Source of the DNA: JADYZU01 sp964540965
GTDB lineage: Bacteria; Pseudomonadota; Alphaproteobacteria; Rhodobacterales; Rhodobacteraceae
Length of the DNA: 64,000 nt
NCBI GenBank assembly: GCA_964540965.1
Contig: CAZIOT010000003.1
Span: 1 to 64,000, forward strand
Reading direction: 5' to 3'
The position numbers were made by a program, and so were the translations under genes. The notes under the pieces were generated by a model. That model was not told where the DNA came from and searched no databases. It was given only the letters and a program-made list of their open reading frames with translations. Of this stretch, positions 16,670 through 27,525 are shown piece by piece (position 1 is the first letter of the stretch; every line of letters starts with the position of its first letter).

Positions 16670-17098
16670 ATGCCCCTGAAATACCTGCACACCATGGTCC
16701 GCGTGGCCGATCTTGACGCCTCGATGGCGTTCTATGCCCTGCTGGGCCTGCGCGAGACGCGGCGGATCGACAACGACAAGGGCCGCTTCACGCTGGTGTT
16801 CATGGCACCGCCGGGGCAAGAGGATTGCCCGGTCGAACTGACCTACAACTGGGACGGCGATGCCGGCCTGCCCTCAGACAGCCGTCATTTCGGCCACCTC
16901 GCCTATGCGGTGGACGATATCTATGCCACCTGCGCCGCGTTGCAGGCGGCCGGCGTGACGATCAACCGCCCGCCGCGCGACGGGCACATGGCCTTTGTCC
17001 GCTCGCCCGACAATGTGTCGATCGAGCTTTTGCAGGCCGGGCCGGCGAAAGAGCCGCAGGAACCCTGGTCGTCGATGCCGAACACCGGGCACTGGTAG
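16670..17098 (+). CDS. gloA: Lactoylglutathione lyase (glyoxalase I)
   Basis: Converts the methylglyoxal-glutathione hemithioacetal to S-lactoylglutathione. The 142-residue VOC-fold protein shows the metal ligands His7 (YLHTMVRVADL), Glu in PVELTYNWD, His in FGHLAYAVDD and Glu in VSIELLQ, the normal Ni/Zn-binding set. GGAGGAAG precedes the ATG. It follows the Slam-like gene after 34 bases on the same strand, but a functional link is not evident. Confidence 0.92.
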   Translation: MPLKYLHTMVRVADLDASMAFYALLGLRETRRIDNDKGRFTLVFMAPPGQEDCPVELTYNWDGDAGLPSDSRHFGHLAYAVDDIYATCAALQAAGVTINRPPRDGHMAFVRSPDNVSIELLQAGPAKEPQEPWSSMPNTGHW

Positions 17099-17115
17099 GG
17101 CGCGACGCGGGGGAT

Positions 17116-17132
17116 CGTGGGTTTCACCCACG
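17116..17132. terminator. GTGGGT/ACCCAC hairpin between convergent genes
   Basis: CGTGGGT (17116-17122) and ACCCACG (17126-17132) pair perfectly around TTC between gloA and the MarR gene. The core GTGGGT...ACCCAC is shared with the palindromes at 11963 and 13020. Confidence 0.5.
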
Positions 17133-17167
17133 CTGCGGGGCTGTCTTGGGCCCCGGACCCGCGCGCC

Positions 17168-17677
17168 TCAGTAGATATACCGGATCTGATCGCTCCAATA
17201 CCGCTCGATCCGCCGCAGCGAGGTGGTGATCAGGTCCATCCCGTCCATGTCCACCACCCCGCGCGAGATCAGCCCCTCGGCATGGCCGGCAAAGAGCCGC
17301 GCCACGATGTCACGGATGCGCCGGCCCTTTTCGGTCAGCCGCACCCGCACGGAACGGCGGTCGATTTCCGACCGCTGGTGATGCATGTAGCCCAGTTCGA
17401 CCAGCTTCTTGAGGTTGTAGCTGACGTTCGAGCCCTGGTAATAGCCGCGGCTTTTCAACTCGCCCGCCGTCACCTCGGCCTCGCCGATGTTGAACAGCAA
17501 AAGCGCCTGCACGGCATTGACCTCGAACACCGCAAGCCGTTCGAATTCGTCCTTGATGACGTCGAGAAGCAGGCGATGCAGCCGCTCGACCAGCGTCAGC
17601 GCCTCGAGATAGCTGGTCATGAAACCCGCATCGCGCGCTGGGACGCGGGTGGTGTCGATTTGCGCATGAACACTCAT
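17168..17677 (-). CDS. MarR family winged-helix regulator, LdtR-like
   Basis: A 169-residue DNA-binding regulator. The winged helix spans roughly residues 45-125, with the unusually conserved recognition region GELKSRGYYQGSNVSYNLKKLVELGYMHHQRSEIDRRSVRVRLTEKG. That sequence resembles the alphaproteobacterial LdtR subgroup, in which LdtR controls L,D-transpeptidase and envelope-stress genes. AAGGAG six bases upstream supports the start at 17677. The target is not adjacent: gloA is convergent and sdhE lies upstream on the same strand. Confidence 0.85.
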   Translation of the reverse strand: MSVHAQIDTTRVPARDAGFMTSYLEALTLVERLHRLLLDVIKDEFERLAVFEVNAVQALLLFNIGEAEVTAGELKSRGYYQGSNVSYNLKKLVELGYMHHQRSEIDRRSVRVRLTEKGRRIRDIVARLFAGHAEGLISRGVVDMDGMDLITTSLRRIERYWSDQIRYIY

Positions 17678-17794
17678 GTTCAGTCTCCTTTCCGCCCGCC
17701 CGCAGACACCTTTCGGGCGGAAGGCCAAACATTCCGTTAAGTCACGGGAAAATCGGCAGGAAAGAGAGGCGAGTTTAGCTAAAATGCGCCCGGT

Positions 17795-18064
17795 CTAGCG
17801 GCTGCGCACCACACCGGCGGCGCCGTGGCGCAGGCGCGCGACCAGATCGGCAAACTGCCGGGGCGGTTCGGCCTGTCCGGTGATCCAGCCGTACAGGTCG
17901 TGATCGTTCTCGGACAGGAGCGCGTCATAAAGTGCAAGGCCGGCCTCGGCCATCCCGTCCAGTTCGCGCTCGGCGAAATCCGACAGGATCAGGTCCATCT
18001 CGCGGATGCCCCGCCGCATCGACCGCATCTTCAGCCGCTTGACCCGCGCCTCTGCCGTTTCCAT
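17795..18064 (-). CDS. sdhE: FAD assembly factor SdhE
   Basis: An 89-residue protein of the SdhE/SDHAF2 family, which promotes covalent flavinylation of succinate dehydrogenase. The RGxxE-type motif is visible in RSMRRGIREMDLILSDFAE, followed by the conserved LYDALLSENDHDLYGWITGQ block. It is divergent from the aspartate aminotransferase gene across a gap of about 70 bases. No sdh genes are in the window. Confidence 0.92.
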   Translation of the reverse strand: METAEARVKRLKMRSMRRGIREMDLILSDFAERELDGMAEAGLALYDALLSENDHDLYGWITGQAEPPRQFADLVARLRHGAAGVVRSR

Positions 18065-18132
18065 CGCACCCGTCCTTGTGACCGGCCGCAGCCCGGCCTA
18101 TGACCCCTGCGACCGCAACGCCCGAGGCCGCC

Positions 18133-19335
18133 ATGCCCTTCCTGTCCGAGACTCTCGCCCGCGTCAAACCCTCGCCCACGGTGGCGATCACCGGCCGCGC
18201 CCTGGAAATGAAGGCCGCGGGGCGCGATGTCATCGGCCTGTCCGCCGGCGAGCCGGATTTCGACACGCCGGACAACATCAAGGCGGCCGCGATTGCCGCG
18301 ATCAATGCCGGGCGCACCAAATACACCGCCGTCGACGGTATCCCGGAGCTCAAGCGCGCCATCTGCGCCAAGTTCGCACGGGAAAACGGCCTGACCTATA
18401 CGCCCGATCAGGTCAGCGTCGGCACCGGCGGCAAGCAGGTGCTGTTCAACGCGCTGATGGCGACGCTGAATCCGGGGGACGAGGTTATCATCCCCGCGCC
18501 CTATTGGGTCAGCTATCCCGACATGGTGCTGCTGGGCGGCGGCACGCCGGTGATCGTCGAAGGCGCCATCGACAGCGGTTTCAAGATCACGCCGGCCCAG
18601 CTTGAGGCGGCGATCACACCGCGCACCAAATGGCTGATGTTCAACTCGCCCTCGAACCCGACCGGCGCCGCCTATTCCGCCGCGGAATTGCGCGGCCTGA
18701 CCGAGGTGCTGCTGCGCCATCCGCATGTCTGGGTCATGGCCGACGACATGTACGAACACCTGACCTTCGACAATTTCGTCTTTGCCACCCCGGCGCAGAT
18801 CGAGCCGCGGCTTTACGACCGCACCCTGACCGTCAACGGCGTCAGCAAGGCCTATGCGATGACCGGCTGGCGCATCGGCTATGCCGCGGGGCCGGTGGCC
18901 CTGATCCGCGCCATGGCCAAGATGCAGTCGCAGTCGACCTCGAACCCCTGTTCGATCAGCCAATGGGCCGCGGTCGAGGCGCTGTCCGGCCCGCAGGATT
19001 TCCTTGTGCCGTTCCGGCAGGCGTTCCAGCGCCGCCGCGATCTGGTCGTCGGCCTGCTGAACGACTGCCCCGGCATCCGCTGCCCGCGGCCCGAAGGCGC
19101 GTTCTATGTCTATCCCGACATCTCGGCCTGCATCGGCAAGACCAGCGCCGGCGGCGCGGTGATTGTCGATGACGCGGCTTTTGCCACCGCGCTGCTGGAT
19201 GAGACCGGCGTCGCGGTGGTCTTTGGCGCCGCCTTCGGCCTGTCGCCGAATTTCCGCATCTCTTACGCCACCTCGGACGCGGTGCTGCGCGACGCCTGCG
19301 CCCGGATCAGGGGGTTCTGCGAAGGGCTGCGCTAA
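18133..19335 (+). CDS. aspC: Pyridoxal-phosphate aspartate aminotransferase
   Basis: Class I aminotransferase (subgroup I-beta) of 400 residues, transferring the amino group of aspartate, and often aromatic amino acids, to 2-oxoglutarate. Hallmarks are LSAGEPDFDTPDNIK, the PLP-contacting APYWVSYPDM, NSPSNPTGAAYS, the Schiff-base lysine in NGVSKAYAMTGWRIGYA and the carboxylate-binding arginine in FRISYATS. ATG 18133 is taken because MPFLSETLARVKPS matches the family N-terminus, and GAGG precedes it. The ATG at 18100 has no ribosome-binding site. Confidence 0.94.
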   Translation: MPFLSETLARVKPSPTVAITGRALEMKAAGRDVIGLSAGEPDFDTPDNIKAAAIAAINAGRTKYTAVDGIPELKRAICAKFARENGLTYTPDQVSVGTGGKQVLFNALMATLNPGDEVIIPAPYWVSYPDMVLLGGGTPVIVEGAIDSGFKITPAQLEAAITPRTKWLMFNSPSNPTGAAYSAAELRGLTEVLLRHPHVWVMADDMYEHLTFDNFVFATPAQIEPRLYDRTLTVNGVSKAYAMTGWRIGYAAGPVALIRAMAKMQSQSTSNPCSISQWAAVEALSGPQDFLVPFRQAFQRRRDLVVGLLNDCPGIRCPRPEGAFYVYPDISACIGKTSAGGAVIVDDAAFATALLDETGVAVVFGAAFGLSPNFRISYATSDAVLRDACARIRGFCEGLR

Positions 19336-19344
19336 GCGCCGCCC

Positions 19345-20835
19345 CTACCCCATCACCTTGGTGCCAAGGCCGTGCCCCTCGGCGGCCTTCTTCGACTTCG
19401 CCGCCCGCATCTCCTCGACCGAGCGGGCCGCGAACCGCGCCGCGCCGTCCCAGACGCGCGTCTTGACCTTGGGATTGCGCAAGCGGTCCCGCGCCGCCGG
19501 AATGGCATCGGCGTATTGCGGCAGCCATTCGGCCTGCGCCACCAGCATCTCGTCGACCATCTGCCAGACCTCCTCGGGCGTGCAGATCGCGCCGACCAGC
19601 GGGTCGTGCAGCACCGCCTGCTTGAGCAGTTCGACATCGCCGGTCACCGCCGCCTGCACCGACATGCGCTGGACGTTGACCGATGCCATGCAGGTCGCGG
19701 CGCAGGCCAGCGACAAGGTCACGCCCTCGACCATGTTGATGCCGAAACGGTCGATGAAACCGGGGCTTTCGATGATGCAATCGGCCGGCAGGTTGGTGAT
19801 CGTGCCGCCGTTCTTGACGTTGAAATGCCCGCGATAGACCCGGCCGGTCTCAAGCGCCTCAAGGATATGCGAGGCATGTTCGTCGGTGCGCTGATAATCG
19901 GCCAGCGGCTTGCCGGCCTCGTCCAGAAACACCGGGAAATCGGTTTCGAACCAGTTCCGGTTCTCGGTCGTGTAGCGCAGATAGCCGCCGGTTTCGCCGT
20001 GGATCCAGTCGTCGGTCGAAATCCAGTCAAGGATCTGTTCCGGCCGCTTGCGATACCAAGGCAGGTATTCCGACAGGTGGCCGTTCGATTCGGTCGAGTA
20101 GAAGCCGAACCGCTTCAGCACGTCGATGCGGACCTTTTCCTGCCGCGAGAACACCGGGTGGCGTTCGAAAGCGGCGATCAGCTCGTCGCGGCTGACCTGG
20201 CGCCCCTGATGCCGGATGTCGAGATACCAGGTCTGGTGGTTGATGCCCGAACAGACGATCTCGGTCTCGGCCATCGGCACGCCCAGCGCGGCGGCGATCT
20301 GGCGGTGGCCGTTCTGGACACCATGGCACAGGCCGACGGTATTCACCCGGCCATGGTCGATGGCCGCCCAGGTCATCATCGCCATCGGATTGGCATAGTT
20401 CAGCAGCAGCGCGCCGGGTTCCGCCACCTCGCGGATATCCTTGCAGAAATCCAGAAGCGCCGGGATACCGCGCTGGCCATACAGGATGCCGCCGGCGCAG
20501 ATCGTGTCGCCGACGCATTGGTCGACGCCGTATTTCAGCGGAATGTCGATATCGGCCTGATAGGCCTCAAGCCCGCCGATCCGCACCACATTCATCACAT
20601 AGCGCGCGCCCTCGAGCGCCTGCCGGCGGTCGGTGGTGGCGACGACACGGGCCGGCAGCCGGTTCACGGCAATCAGCCGCTCGATCACCTGCCGGATCAT
20701 GTCAAGGTTGCGGGCGCTGATATCGGTCAGCGCGAATTCGACACCCGCGAATTCGGGCACCTTGAGCAGGTCCGAAATCAGTTTCTTGGTGAATCCGATC
20801 GACCCCGCGCCGATGATGGCGATCCTGAACGTCAT
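19345..20835 (-). CDS. Family 4 glycoside hydrolase (alpha-galactosidase/alpha-glucosidase type)
   Basis: An NAD+- and metal-dependent glycosidase of 496 residues. The N-terminal Rossmann loop reads IAIIGAGSIGFTKKLI, and the GH4 metal ligands are Cys170 (GLCHGVQ) and His200 (SGINHQTWY). These are at exactly the same positions as in the second GH4 enzyme at 23394-24755. GH4 enzymes act in the cytoplasm on alpha-galactosides, alpha-glucosides or alpha-glucuronides by an oxidation-elimination mechanism, and the specificity here is open. GGAGG precedes the ATG. An AraC-family gene is divergently transcribed 88 bases away and is the probable regulator. Confidence 0.88.
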   Translation of the reverse strand: MTFRIAIIGAGSIGFTKKLISDLLKVPEFAGVEFALTDISARNLDMIRQVIERLIAVNRLPARVVATTDRRQALEGARYVMNVVRIGGLEAYQADIDIPLKYGVDQCVGDTICAGGILYGQRGIPALLDFCKDIREVAEPGALLLNYANPMAMMTWAAIDHGRVNTVGLCHGVQNGHRQIAAALGVPMAETEIVCSGINHQTWYLDIRHQGRQVSRDELIAAFERHPVFSRQEKVRIDVLKRFGFYSTESNGHLSEYLPWYRKRPEQILDWISTDDWIHGETGGYLRYTTENRNWFETDFPVFLDEAGKPLADYQRTDEHASHILEALETGRVYRGHFNVKNGGTITNLPADCIIESPGFIDRFGINMVEGVTLSLACAATCMASVNVQRMSVQAAVTGDVELLKQAVLHDPLVGAICTPEEVWQMVDEMLVAQAEWLPQYADAIPAARDRLRNPKVKTRVWDGAARFAARSVEEMRAAKSKKAAEGHGLGTKVMG

Positions 20836-20923
20836 GCCTGCCTCCGCTGGCGGATTGATGCGACAGGATAGGCGGCGGCGCGATTCCGCTATAGGGGAAA
20901 GCGGTGTCCTTAAGGGTAATTCC

Positions 20924-21784
20924 ATGCTCTCTGCCCTTCTTGCCCATGGCCATGACATCCGCACGCTTGACGCCACGACGCGGTCGCCGGGCCTCGACTG
21001 TTCGGCCCGCGCCGTCGGCTATGAACAGCGCATCGCCGAGGAATATTCATGGGACGGGCTGCGCCGCGGATCCTCGCCGTTTCTTGTCATCCAGCACACG
21101 GTTCTGGGCGAGGGCCGGCTGGACCACGCCGGCACCCGTTACCGGCTGCGGCCGGGGGATTGCATGCTGGTGACGATCCCGCACGCCCATCGCTACTGGC
21201 TGCAACGCGGCGGCCGGTGGGAGTATTTCTGGATGCTCCTTGACGGGCGCGAGGCGATGCGGATGGCGCGCGGCATCCTGGATACCTCCGGGCCGGTGCT
21301 GCGGCCGGGGCCCGAGGTCACCGACCGCCTTGCCGCCGCCTGCCTGACGCTGCTCACGGGGGCCACCACGCCCGGCATCGCCGCGACCCAGGCCTTTGCC
21401 GCGATGGCGGCGCTGCATGATGCCGCAACCGGCGGCCGCGCCGCCGCGCCCGCCCTGCCCCCGGCTATCGCCCGTGTGACCGACCATATCCACCGCAACC
21501 TTGGCGGCGCCCTGACAGTCGACAGGCTGGCCGAAATCGCCGGGATGAGCCGCGCGCATTTCACCCGCCGCTTCACCGCGGCAACCGGCGCCGCGCCTTC
21601 GGTGCATGTCATGGCGCAACGTCTTGACCGGGTGGAACGCCTGCTGCTTGCCACCGAGATGACGGTGACCGAGATCGCCGCCGCCACCGGTTTCACCGAC
21701 GGCAATTACCTGGCCAAGGTGTTCCGCCGCCACCGCGGCCAAAGCCCGCTCGACTTCCGCGCGACACGGGCAGAACGGGCGTGA
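20924..21784 (+). CDS. AraC family transcriptional regulator
   Basis: A 286-residue regulator with an N-terminal cupin-like sugar-sensing domain (LRPGDCMLVTIPHAHRYWLQRGGRWEYFWMLL) and a C-terminal double helix-turn-helix. The first HTH includes LTVDRLAEIAGMSRAHFTRRF and the second MTVTEIAAATGFTDGNYLAKVFRRHRGQSPLDFR. It is divergent from the GH4 gene at 19345-20835. The 88-base shared region holds the dyad CCGCT/AGCGG and presumably both promoters, so control of that glycosidase is the natural inference. AAGGG lies seven bases before the ATG. Confidence 0.88.
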   Translation: MLSALLAHGHDIRTLDATTRSPGLDCSARAVGYEQRIAEEYSWDGLRRGSSPFLVIQHTVLGEGRLDHAGTRYRLRPGDCMLVTIPHAHRYWLQRGGRWEYFWMLLDGREAMRMARGILDTSGPVLRPGPEVTDRLAAACLTLLTGATTPGIAATQAFAAMAALHDAATGGRAAAPALPPAIARVTDHIHRNLGGALTVDRLAEIAGMSRAHFTRRFTAATGAAPSVHVMAQRLDRVERLLLATEMTVTEIAAATGFTDGNYLAKVFRRHRGQSPLDFRATRAERA

Positions 21785-21839
21785 CTGGCCTCATTCTTCG
21801 TCCATAAATATCCTGCGGGGTTTGCCGCCGGTTCCGCCA

Positions 21840-21880
21840 CCGGTCCGAGGGACCGGCGGCATGGGGGGTGCAAAACCCCC
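21840..21880. terminator. Twin hairpins between convergent AraC and halogenase genes
   Basis: CCGGTCC (21840-21846) pairs with GGACCGG (21850-21856) around GAG. GGGGGT (21864-21869) pairs with ACCCCC (21875-21880) around GCAAA. Both lie in the 113-base gap between convergent stops, which otherwise contains only an AT-rich stretch near 21800 (TCCATAAATATCCTG). They look like a bidirectional transcription terminator. Confidence 0.6.
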
Positions 21881-21897
21881 GGCGGCCTCAGCCCGCG

Positions 21898-23397
21898 CTA
21901 CCGCAACCCGCGCAGGAACCGCATCTGGGGCACGCATTGCTCGGCCGCCCGCCCATATTCCGCGACCAGCGACTGATGCACCGCCCGCGCCCGGTCGCGC
22001 CCCGCGGGATCGGCCGCCATCGCCGTCTGCGCCGCGTCGCGCGACAACAGGCCCAGCCCGTCCAGCACCGGAACGTAAAGCTGCTCCTGCACATGGGCGA
22101 GGTTCATCGCCTCGAGCCCCGGTGGAAAGCGCGGGAAATCGGCGCGGACCGGCACGCCCCTTTGCGCCCGGTCCAGCCAGTCCAGCACCACCGGCGGATG
22201 GGCCGAGGTCACGTCGCGCCAATAGGGGGTATCGCGCCGCTCGACCGCGTAATGCAGCCGCACGAAATCGCGGAAATCGTCGACCTGCCGCGCCACGGCA
22301 GCGTTATAGCGGTCGCGGCCGTCGCCCGAACCCAGCCATTCGGTCATCATGATCATCTGCACCACGGTGCCGTGGATCGAGGTCGATTCCAGCGGCTCGA
22401 GGAAGGATGACGACAGCCCCACCGCGCAGCAATTGCCCACCCAGGCCTCGCGCATCCGGCCCGGATTGATGCGGATGTCGTCGCGCGGTTCGATCCTGCG
22501 GCCAAGCGCCCGTTCCAGTTCGGCATGGGCTTGGTCGCGGCTGATATGGGCGTCGGAATACACATAGCCGCAGCCGATATGGGTCTGGGTCGGAATGCCC
22601 CACATCCAGCCCGAGGACAGCGCGAGCGCGGTGGTGACGGGATCGGTTTCCTCGTCCTCGCCCAGCGTCAGCCAGAACGGCATCGCCCGGTTGTTCGGCA
22701 GCATGTCGGCATAGGACAGCCAGTCGCCGCCGACCTGCGATATCAGCACCCGGCGAAAGCCCGAGCAATCGAGGAAGAAGTCGCCCTCGACCCGTTGCCC
22801 GCTTTCCAGCAGCACCGCGGCGATGCCACCTTCGCCCTTTTCCACGCCGACCACCTGATCGTCGATCAGGTCGATGCCGCGGGCCTTCTTGCGCAGCCAG
22901 CGGCCGACCAACGACTGATCGAAATGGAAGGCGTGCTGGAACGGCCCGGCGGGCACCGGCCGGCCGTCCTTGAGCGCATAGGGCGCGCGGCCCTTGCGGA
23001 TCAGGTGCTGGAACAGGTGCGCCTCGGCCACCGGCCGCCCCGCCGCCACCGCATATTCATCCAGCCGCACGCCGGGGGCGACCAGATGCGGATCGTCGAT
23101 CGGCCCTTCATAGGTATGGCCGACCCGGCGCCAGTCCTTGTGCCGGATGCCCAGCTTGAAGGTGGCGCCGGTCTCGCGCAGGAATTCGAACTCGTCGAGG
23201 CCGAAATGCCGCAGCATCTGGCGGAACACCGCGGTCGAGCCCTCGCCGACGCCGATCACGCCGATCTTCGTCGATTCGATGACGGTGACGCGCGTGGCGG
23301 CGCCCTTTCGCGCCGCCGCGTCGCTCAGCATCATCGCCGACAGCCAGCCCGCGGTGCCACCGCCGACGATGACGATGCGGGCGGGCCAGCCGGTCAT
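21898..23397 (-). CDS. Flavin-dependent tryptophan-halogenase-family protein
   Basis: A 499-residue protein of the PF04820 halogenase family, which uses FADH2, O2 and halide to form hypohalous acid. Key features are all present: FAD loop IVIVGGGTAGWLSAMML (residues 7-23), catalytic-type lysine K81 in GATFKLGIRHKDW, the halogenase WxWxIP motif W264-M-W-G-I-P269, and EPLES with E337-S338 aligning with E346-S347 of PrnA by motif. It is therefore likely catalytically competent. The substrate is unknown; family members often sit in carbohydrate loci rather than antibiotic clusters. It overlaps the melA-type gene by ATGA and is the last gene of the alpha-galactoside operon. No flavin reductase is adjacent. 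Confidence 0.87.
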   Translation of the reverse strand: MTGWPARIVIVGGGTAGWLSAMMLSDAAARKGAATRVTVIESTKIGVIGVGEGSTAVFRQMLRHFGLDEFEFLRETGATFKLGIRHKDWRRVGHTYEGPIDDPHLVAPGVRLDEYAVAAGRPVAEAHLFQHLIRKGRAPYALKDGRPVPAGPFQHAFHFDQSLVGRWLRKKARGIDLIDDQVVGVEKGEGGIAAVLLESGQRVEGDFFLDCSGFRRVLISQVGGDWLSYADMLPNNRAMPFWLTLGEDEETDPVTTALALSSGWMWGIPTQTHIGCGYVYSDAHISRDQAHAELERALGRRIEPRDDIRINPGRMREAWVGNCCAVGLSSSFLEPLESTSIHGTVVQMIMMTEWLGSGDGRDRYNAAVARQVDDFRDFVRLHYAVERRDTPYWRDVTSAHPPVVLDWLDRAQRGVPVRADFPRFPPGLEAMNLAHVQEQLYVPVLDGLGLLSRDAAQTAMAADPAGRDRARAVHQSLVAEYGRAAEQCVPQMRFLRGLR

Positions 23398-24751
23398 GCC
23401 GCTTTCGACGGCTTGACCCGGGCGAATTCCGGCAGCCACAGGTCATGGCGTTCCAGAAGCTCGGTCGTCAGTTCCCAGATCTGGTCAAGGTCCAGCTCGG
23501 CCGCCGTATGCGGATCCAGCATCGCCGCGTGATAGATATGTTCGCGGTTTTCGGTCAGAAGCGCCTGAACGGTCAGATCCTGCACGTTGATGTTGGTCCG
23601 CATCAGCGCAATCAGTTGCGGTGGAATGTCGTTCACGACCGTCGGCTGAAGGCCGTTGTCATCGACCAGGGTCGGCACCTCGACCGCGCAGCCATCGGGC
23701 AGTTGCGGAATGTAGCCGCGGTTCAGGATATTGCCGTAGATCACGCTCGGCTCGCCGGTGACGACCGAATTCATGATCGTCGAGGCATATTCCTTGGACG
23801 GCTCGACCTTGATTTCGTTGGCCCGCTTGTAGTCCTCGGCCTGCTTTTCCCAGCGCGCGATCTGTTCGACGCAGCGCACCGGATATTCGTCCAGCGGAAT
23901 GCCGAACTTCTCGATCAGGTCGGGGCGGTCGCGCTTGATGAACCAGGGCGTGTATTCGGCGAAATGTTCCGAGCTTTCGGTGACGAAATGGCCCAGCCGG
24001 GTCAGCATCTCATAGCGGACCTTGTTCGGGCAGCGCGGATTCCAGTGCGACGGTTTCGGGAATCGCCCCTCGCGATAGCCGCGGATCAGGTCGGGATAGA
24101 GGTTCTTGTACGATCCGTCCGCCTGCCGGTGTTCGAAGTTCAGGTAGAACGCCATGTGGTTGATGCCGCCGGCGCGGTAGCGGATTTCCTCGACCGGGAT
24201 GTCCAGGTCGCGCGCCAGTTCATAGGCGGTGCCCTGCACCGAATGGCACAGGCCCACCTGCTTGACCTTGGGATATTTCGCCCCGATGGCCCAGGTGTTG
24301 ATCGCCATCGGATTGACGTATTGCAGCATCAGCGCATCGGGGCAGACCTCCATCATGTCGGCGGCGATCGACCACAGATGCGGCACGGTGCGGATGCCGC
24401 GCATGATGCCGCCGATGCCCAGCGTGTCGGCGATGGTCTGGCGCAGGCCGAATTTCTTGGGCACTTCGAAATCGGTGATCGTGCAGGGGTCATAGCCGCC
24501 GATCTGGAAGCAGACGACGACGAAATCGGCCCCGGCCAGCGCGCGTTTCTGGTCGGTATAGGTCTCGACCCTGGCGTGGCCGCCCAGCGTCGTCGCCATC
24601 TTGCCGACGACGATTTCCGATTCGGCCAGCCGCTTGGGATTGATGTCCATCAGGCGGATGGTGGCATTCTTCAGCGCGTCGCGCTGAAGCACGTCGCCGG
24701 CGATGTTCTTGGTGAAGACGGTGCTGCCCGCACCGATGAAGGTCACGATGG

Positions 24752-24755
<4 letters not shown>
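23394..24755 (-). CDS. melA: Alpha-galactosidase, GH4 (MelA-like)
   Basis: NAD+/Mn2+-dependent alpha-galactosidase of 453 residues, close in length to E. coli MelA (451). The Rossmann motif VTFIGAGSTVFTKN is at the N-terminus. Metal ligands are Cys170 (VGLCHSVQGT) and His200 (AGGINHMAFYL), and the NPMA loop is at 148-151. It overlaps the transporter ATPase gene upstream and the halogenase gene downstream by ATGA, so import and hydrolysis are translated as one unit. Galactoside specificity is supported by the AgpA-like binding protein and the MelR-like regulator. The paralogue at 19345 shares the same motif spacing. Confidence 0.9.
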
Positions 24756-26371
<1,616 letters not shown>

Positions 26372-26381
26372 GGCGCGGCCC

Positions 26382-27524
26382 TCAATATGGGTCGATGGCA
26401 TCGCGCAGGCCGTCGCCCAGCGCGTTGAAGGCGAATACGGTCAGCAGGACAAACCCAACCGGCGACAGGATCCAGGGATAGGAACCGATGGCGCTGAAGG
26501 TGCCGGCATCCTGCAGCATCAGGCCCCAGGACATCAGCGGCGGCTTGACCGCGAAACCGAGGAAGCCAAGGAACGATTCCAGAAGCACGATGGTCGGGAT
26601 GCCCAGGGTGATGGCGACGATCACATGGCTTGTCACATTGGGCAGGATGTGGCGGGTGATGATCCGCCCGTCCGACGCCCCCACCGCCAGCGCAGCACGG
26701 ACGTAATCGACCTGCCGCAGCGCCATGGTCTTGGACCGGACCTCGCGCGAGAGTTGCGCCCAGCCCAGGCCGACGATGACCAGGATCACGAACGAGATGA
26801 ACAGGGCCGAAGGCGCCGTCACCGGGATCAGCGAGGCCAGCGCGAGGTAGAGCGGCAGTTGCGGGAAGGCGAGGATGATTTCGACAAACCGCTGGAACCA
26901 CGAGTCGAACCGCCCGCCGATATAGCCCGAGGTGATGCCGGCCAGCGTGCCAATGATGGTGATGCAGGCGACCGAGACCAGCGCGATGGTCAGCGTGATC
27001 CGCGCCCCCAGGATGCCGCGGCTGAGAATGTCGCGCCCCAGCTTGTCGGTGCCCAGGAAATGCACCGGCCGTCCGTCGCGCGAGCCGAAGAAATGCGTGT
27101 CGAGCGTCAGGCCGAACATGCGGTATTCCCATCCCTCGACGAAAAAGCCCAGCTTGATCGGGTCCGCGTAATCAGGCCCGACGATGGGCTGGAAGGTGAT
27201 CGGGTCGAGTTCGTCGGATTCGATGATGGGAAAGATCACCGGCATCAGGTGCCAGCCGGCCATCTCGCCCTCGGGCACATGCCAGGACAAGCGGTCGGGC
27301 GGGGCAAAGGCGATGTCTGATGCCTTGGGATCGGCCGGGGCAAAGAACGGGGCAAAGATCGCGCCGACGATCAGGATCGTCACCAGAACCAGCCCGATCA
27401 TGCCCGGCACCGACTTGCGGAACCGCCGCCAGACCAGGGCGCCATAGCTCTGGCTTGTGGAATTGACCGTGGTGACGCGCTGGTCGGTGTTCTCGACGGG
27501 TGGGGTCGCTTGCATGTCGGTCAT
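26382..27524 (-). CDS. Opp/Dpp-type ABC permease (DppC-like)
   Basis: Inner-membrane permease of 380 residues. An N-terminal cytoplasmic tail of about 35 residues precedes the first helix (VPGMIGLVLVTILIVGAIFAPFFAP). A periplasmic insert of roughly 100 residues (LSWHVPEGEMAG through GTDKLGRDILSR) is typical of OppC-type permeases. The EAA-type loop (RAALAVGASDGRIITRHILPN) lies near the C-terminus. It begins one base after the stop of the partner permease. It acts with the upstream permease in the predicted alpha-galactoside importer. Confidence 0.9.
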   Translation of the reverse strand: MTDMQATPPVENTDQRVTTVNSTSQSYGALVWRRFRKSVPGMIGLVLVTILIVGAIFAPFFAPADPKASDIAFAPPDRLSWHVPEGEMAGWHLMPVIFPIIESDELDPITFQPIVGPDYADPIKLGFFVEGWEYRMFGLTLDTHFFGSRDGRPVHFLGTDKLGRDILSRGILGARITLTIALVSVACITIIGTLAGITSGYIGGRFDSWFQRFVEIILAFPQLPLYLALASLIPVTAPSALFISFVILVIVGLGWAQLSREVRSKTMALRQVDYVRAALAVGASDGRIITRHILPNVTSHVIVAITLGIPTIVLLESFLGFLGFAVKPPLMSWGLMLQDAGTFSAIGSYPWILSPVGFVLLTVFAFNALGDGLRDAIDPY

Positions 27525-27525
27525 C

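Noticed and set aside
19329..19339. GCGCT-A-AGCGC dyad at the aspC stop as another stop-codon palindrome
   Set aside because: Five-base arms with a one-base centre are expected by chance in this composition and cannot form a hairpin loop.
21898..23397. Halogenase considered as evidence of a secondary-metabolite cluster
   Set aside because: No NRPS, PKS, indole-processing or export genes nearby. All overlapping neighbours are alpha-galactoside genes.
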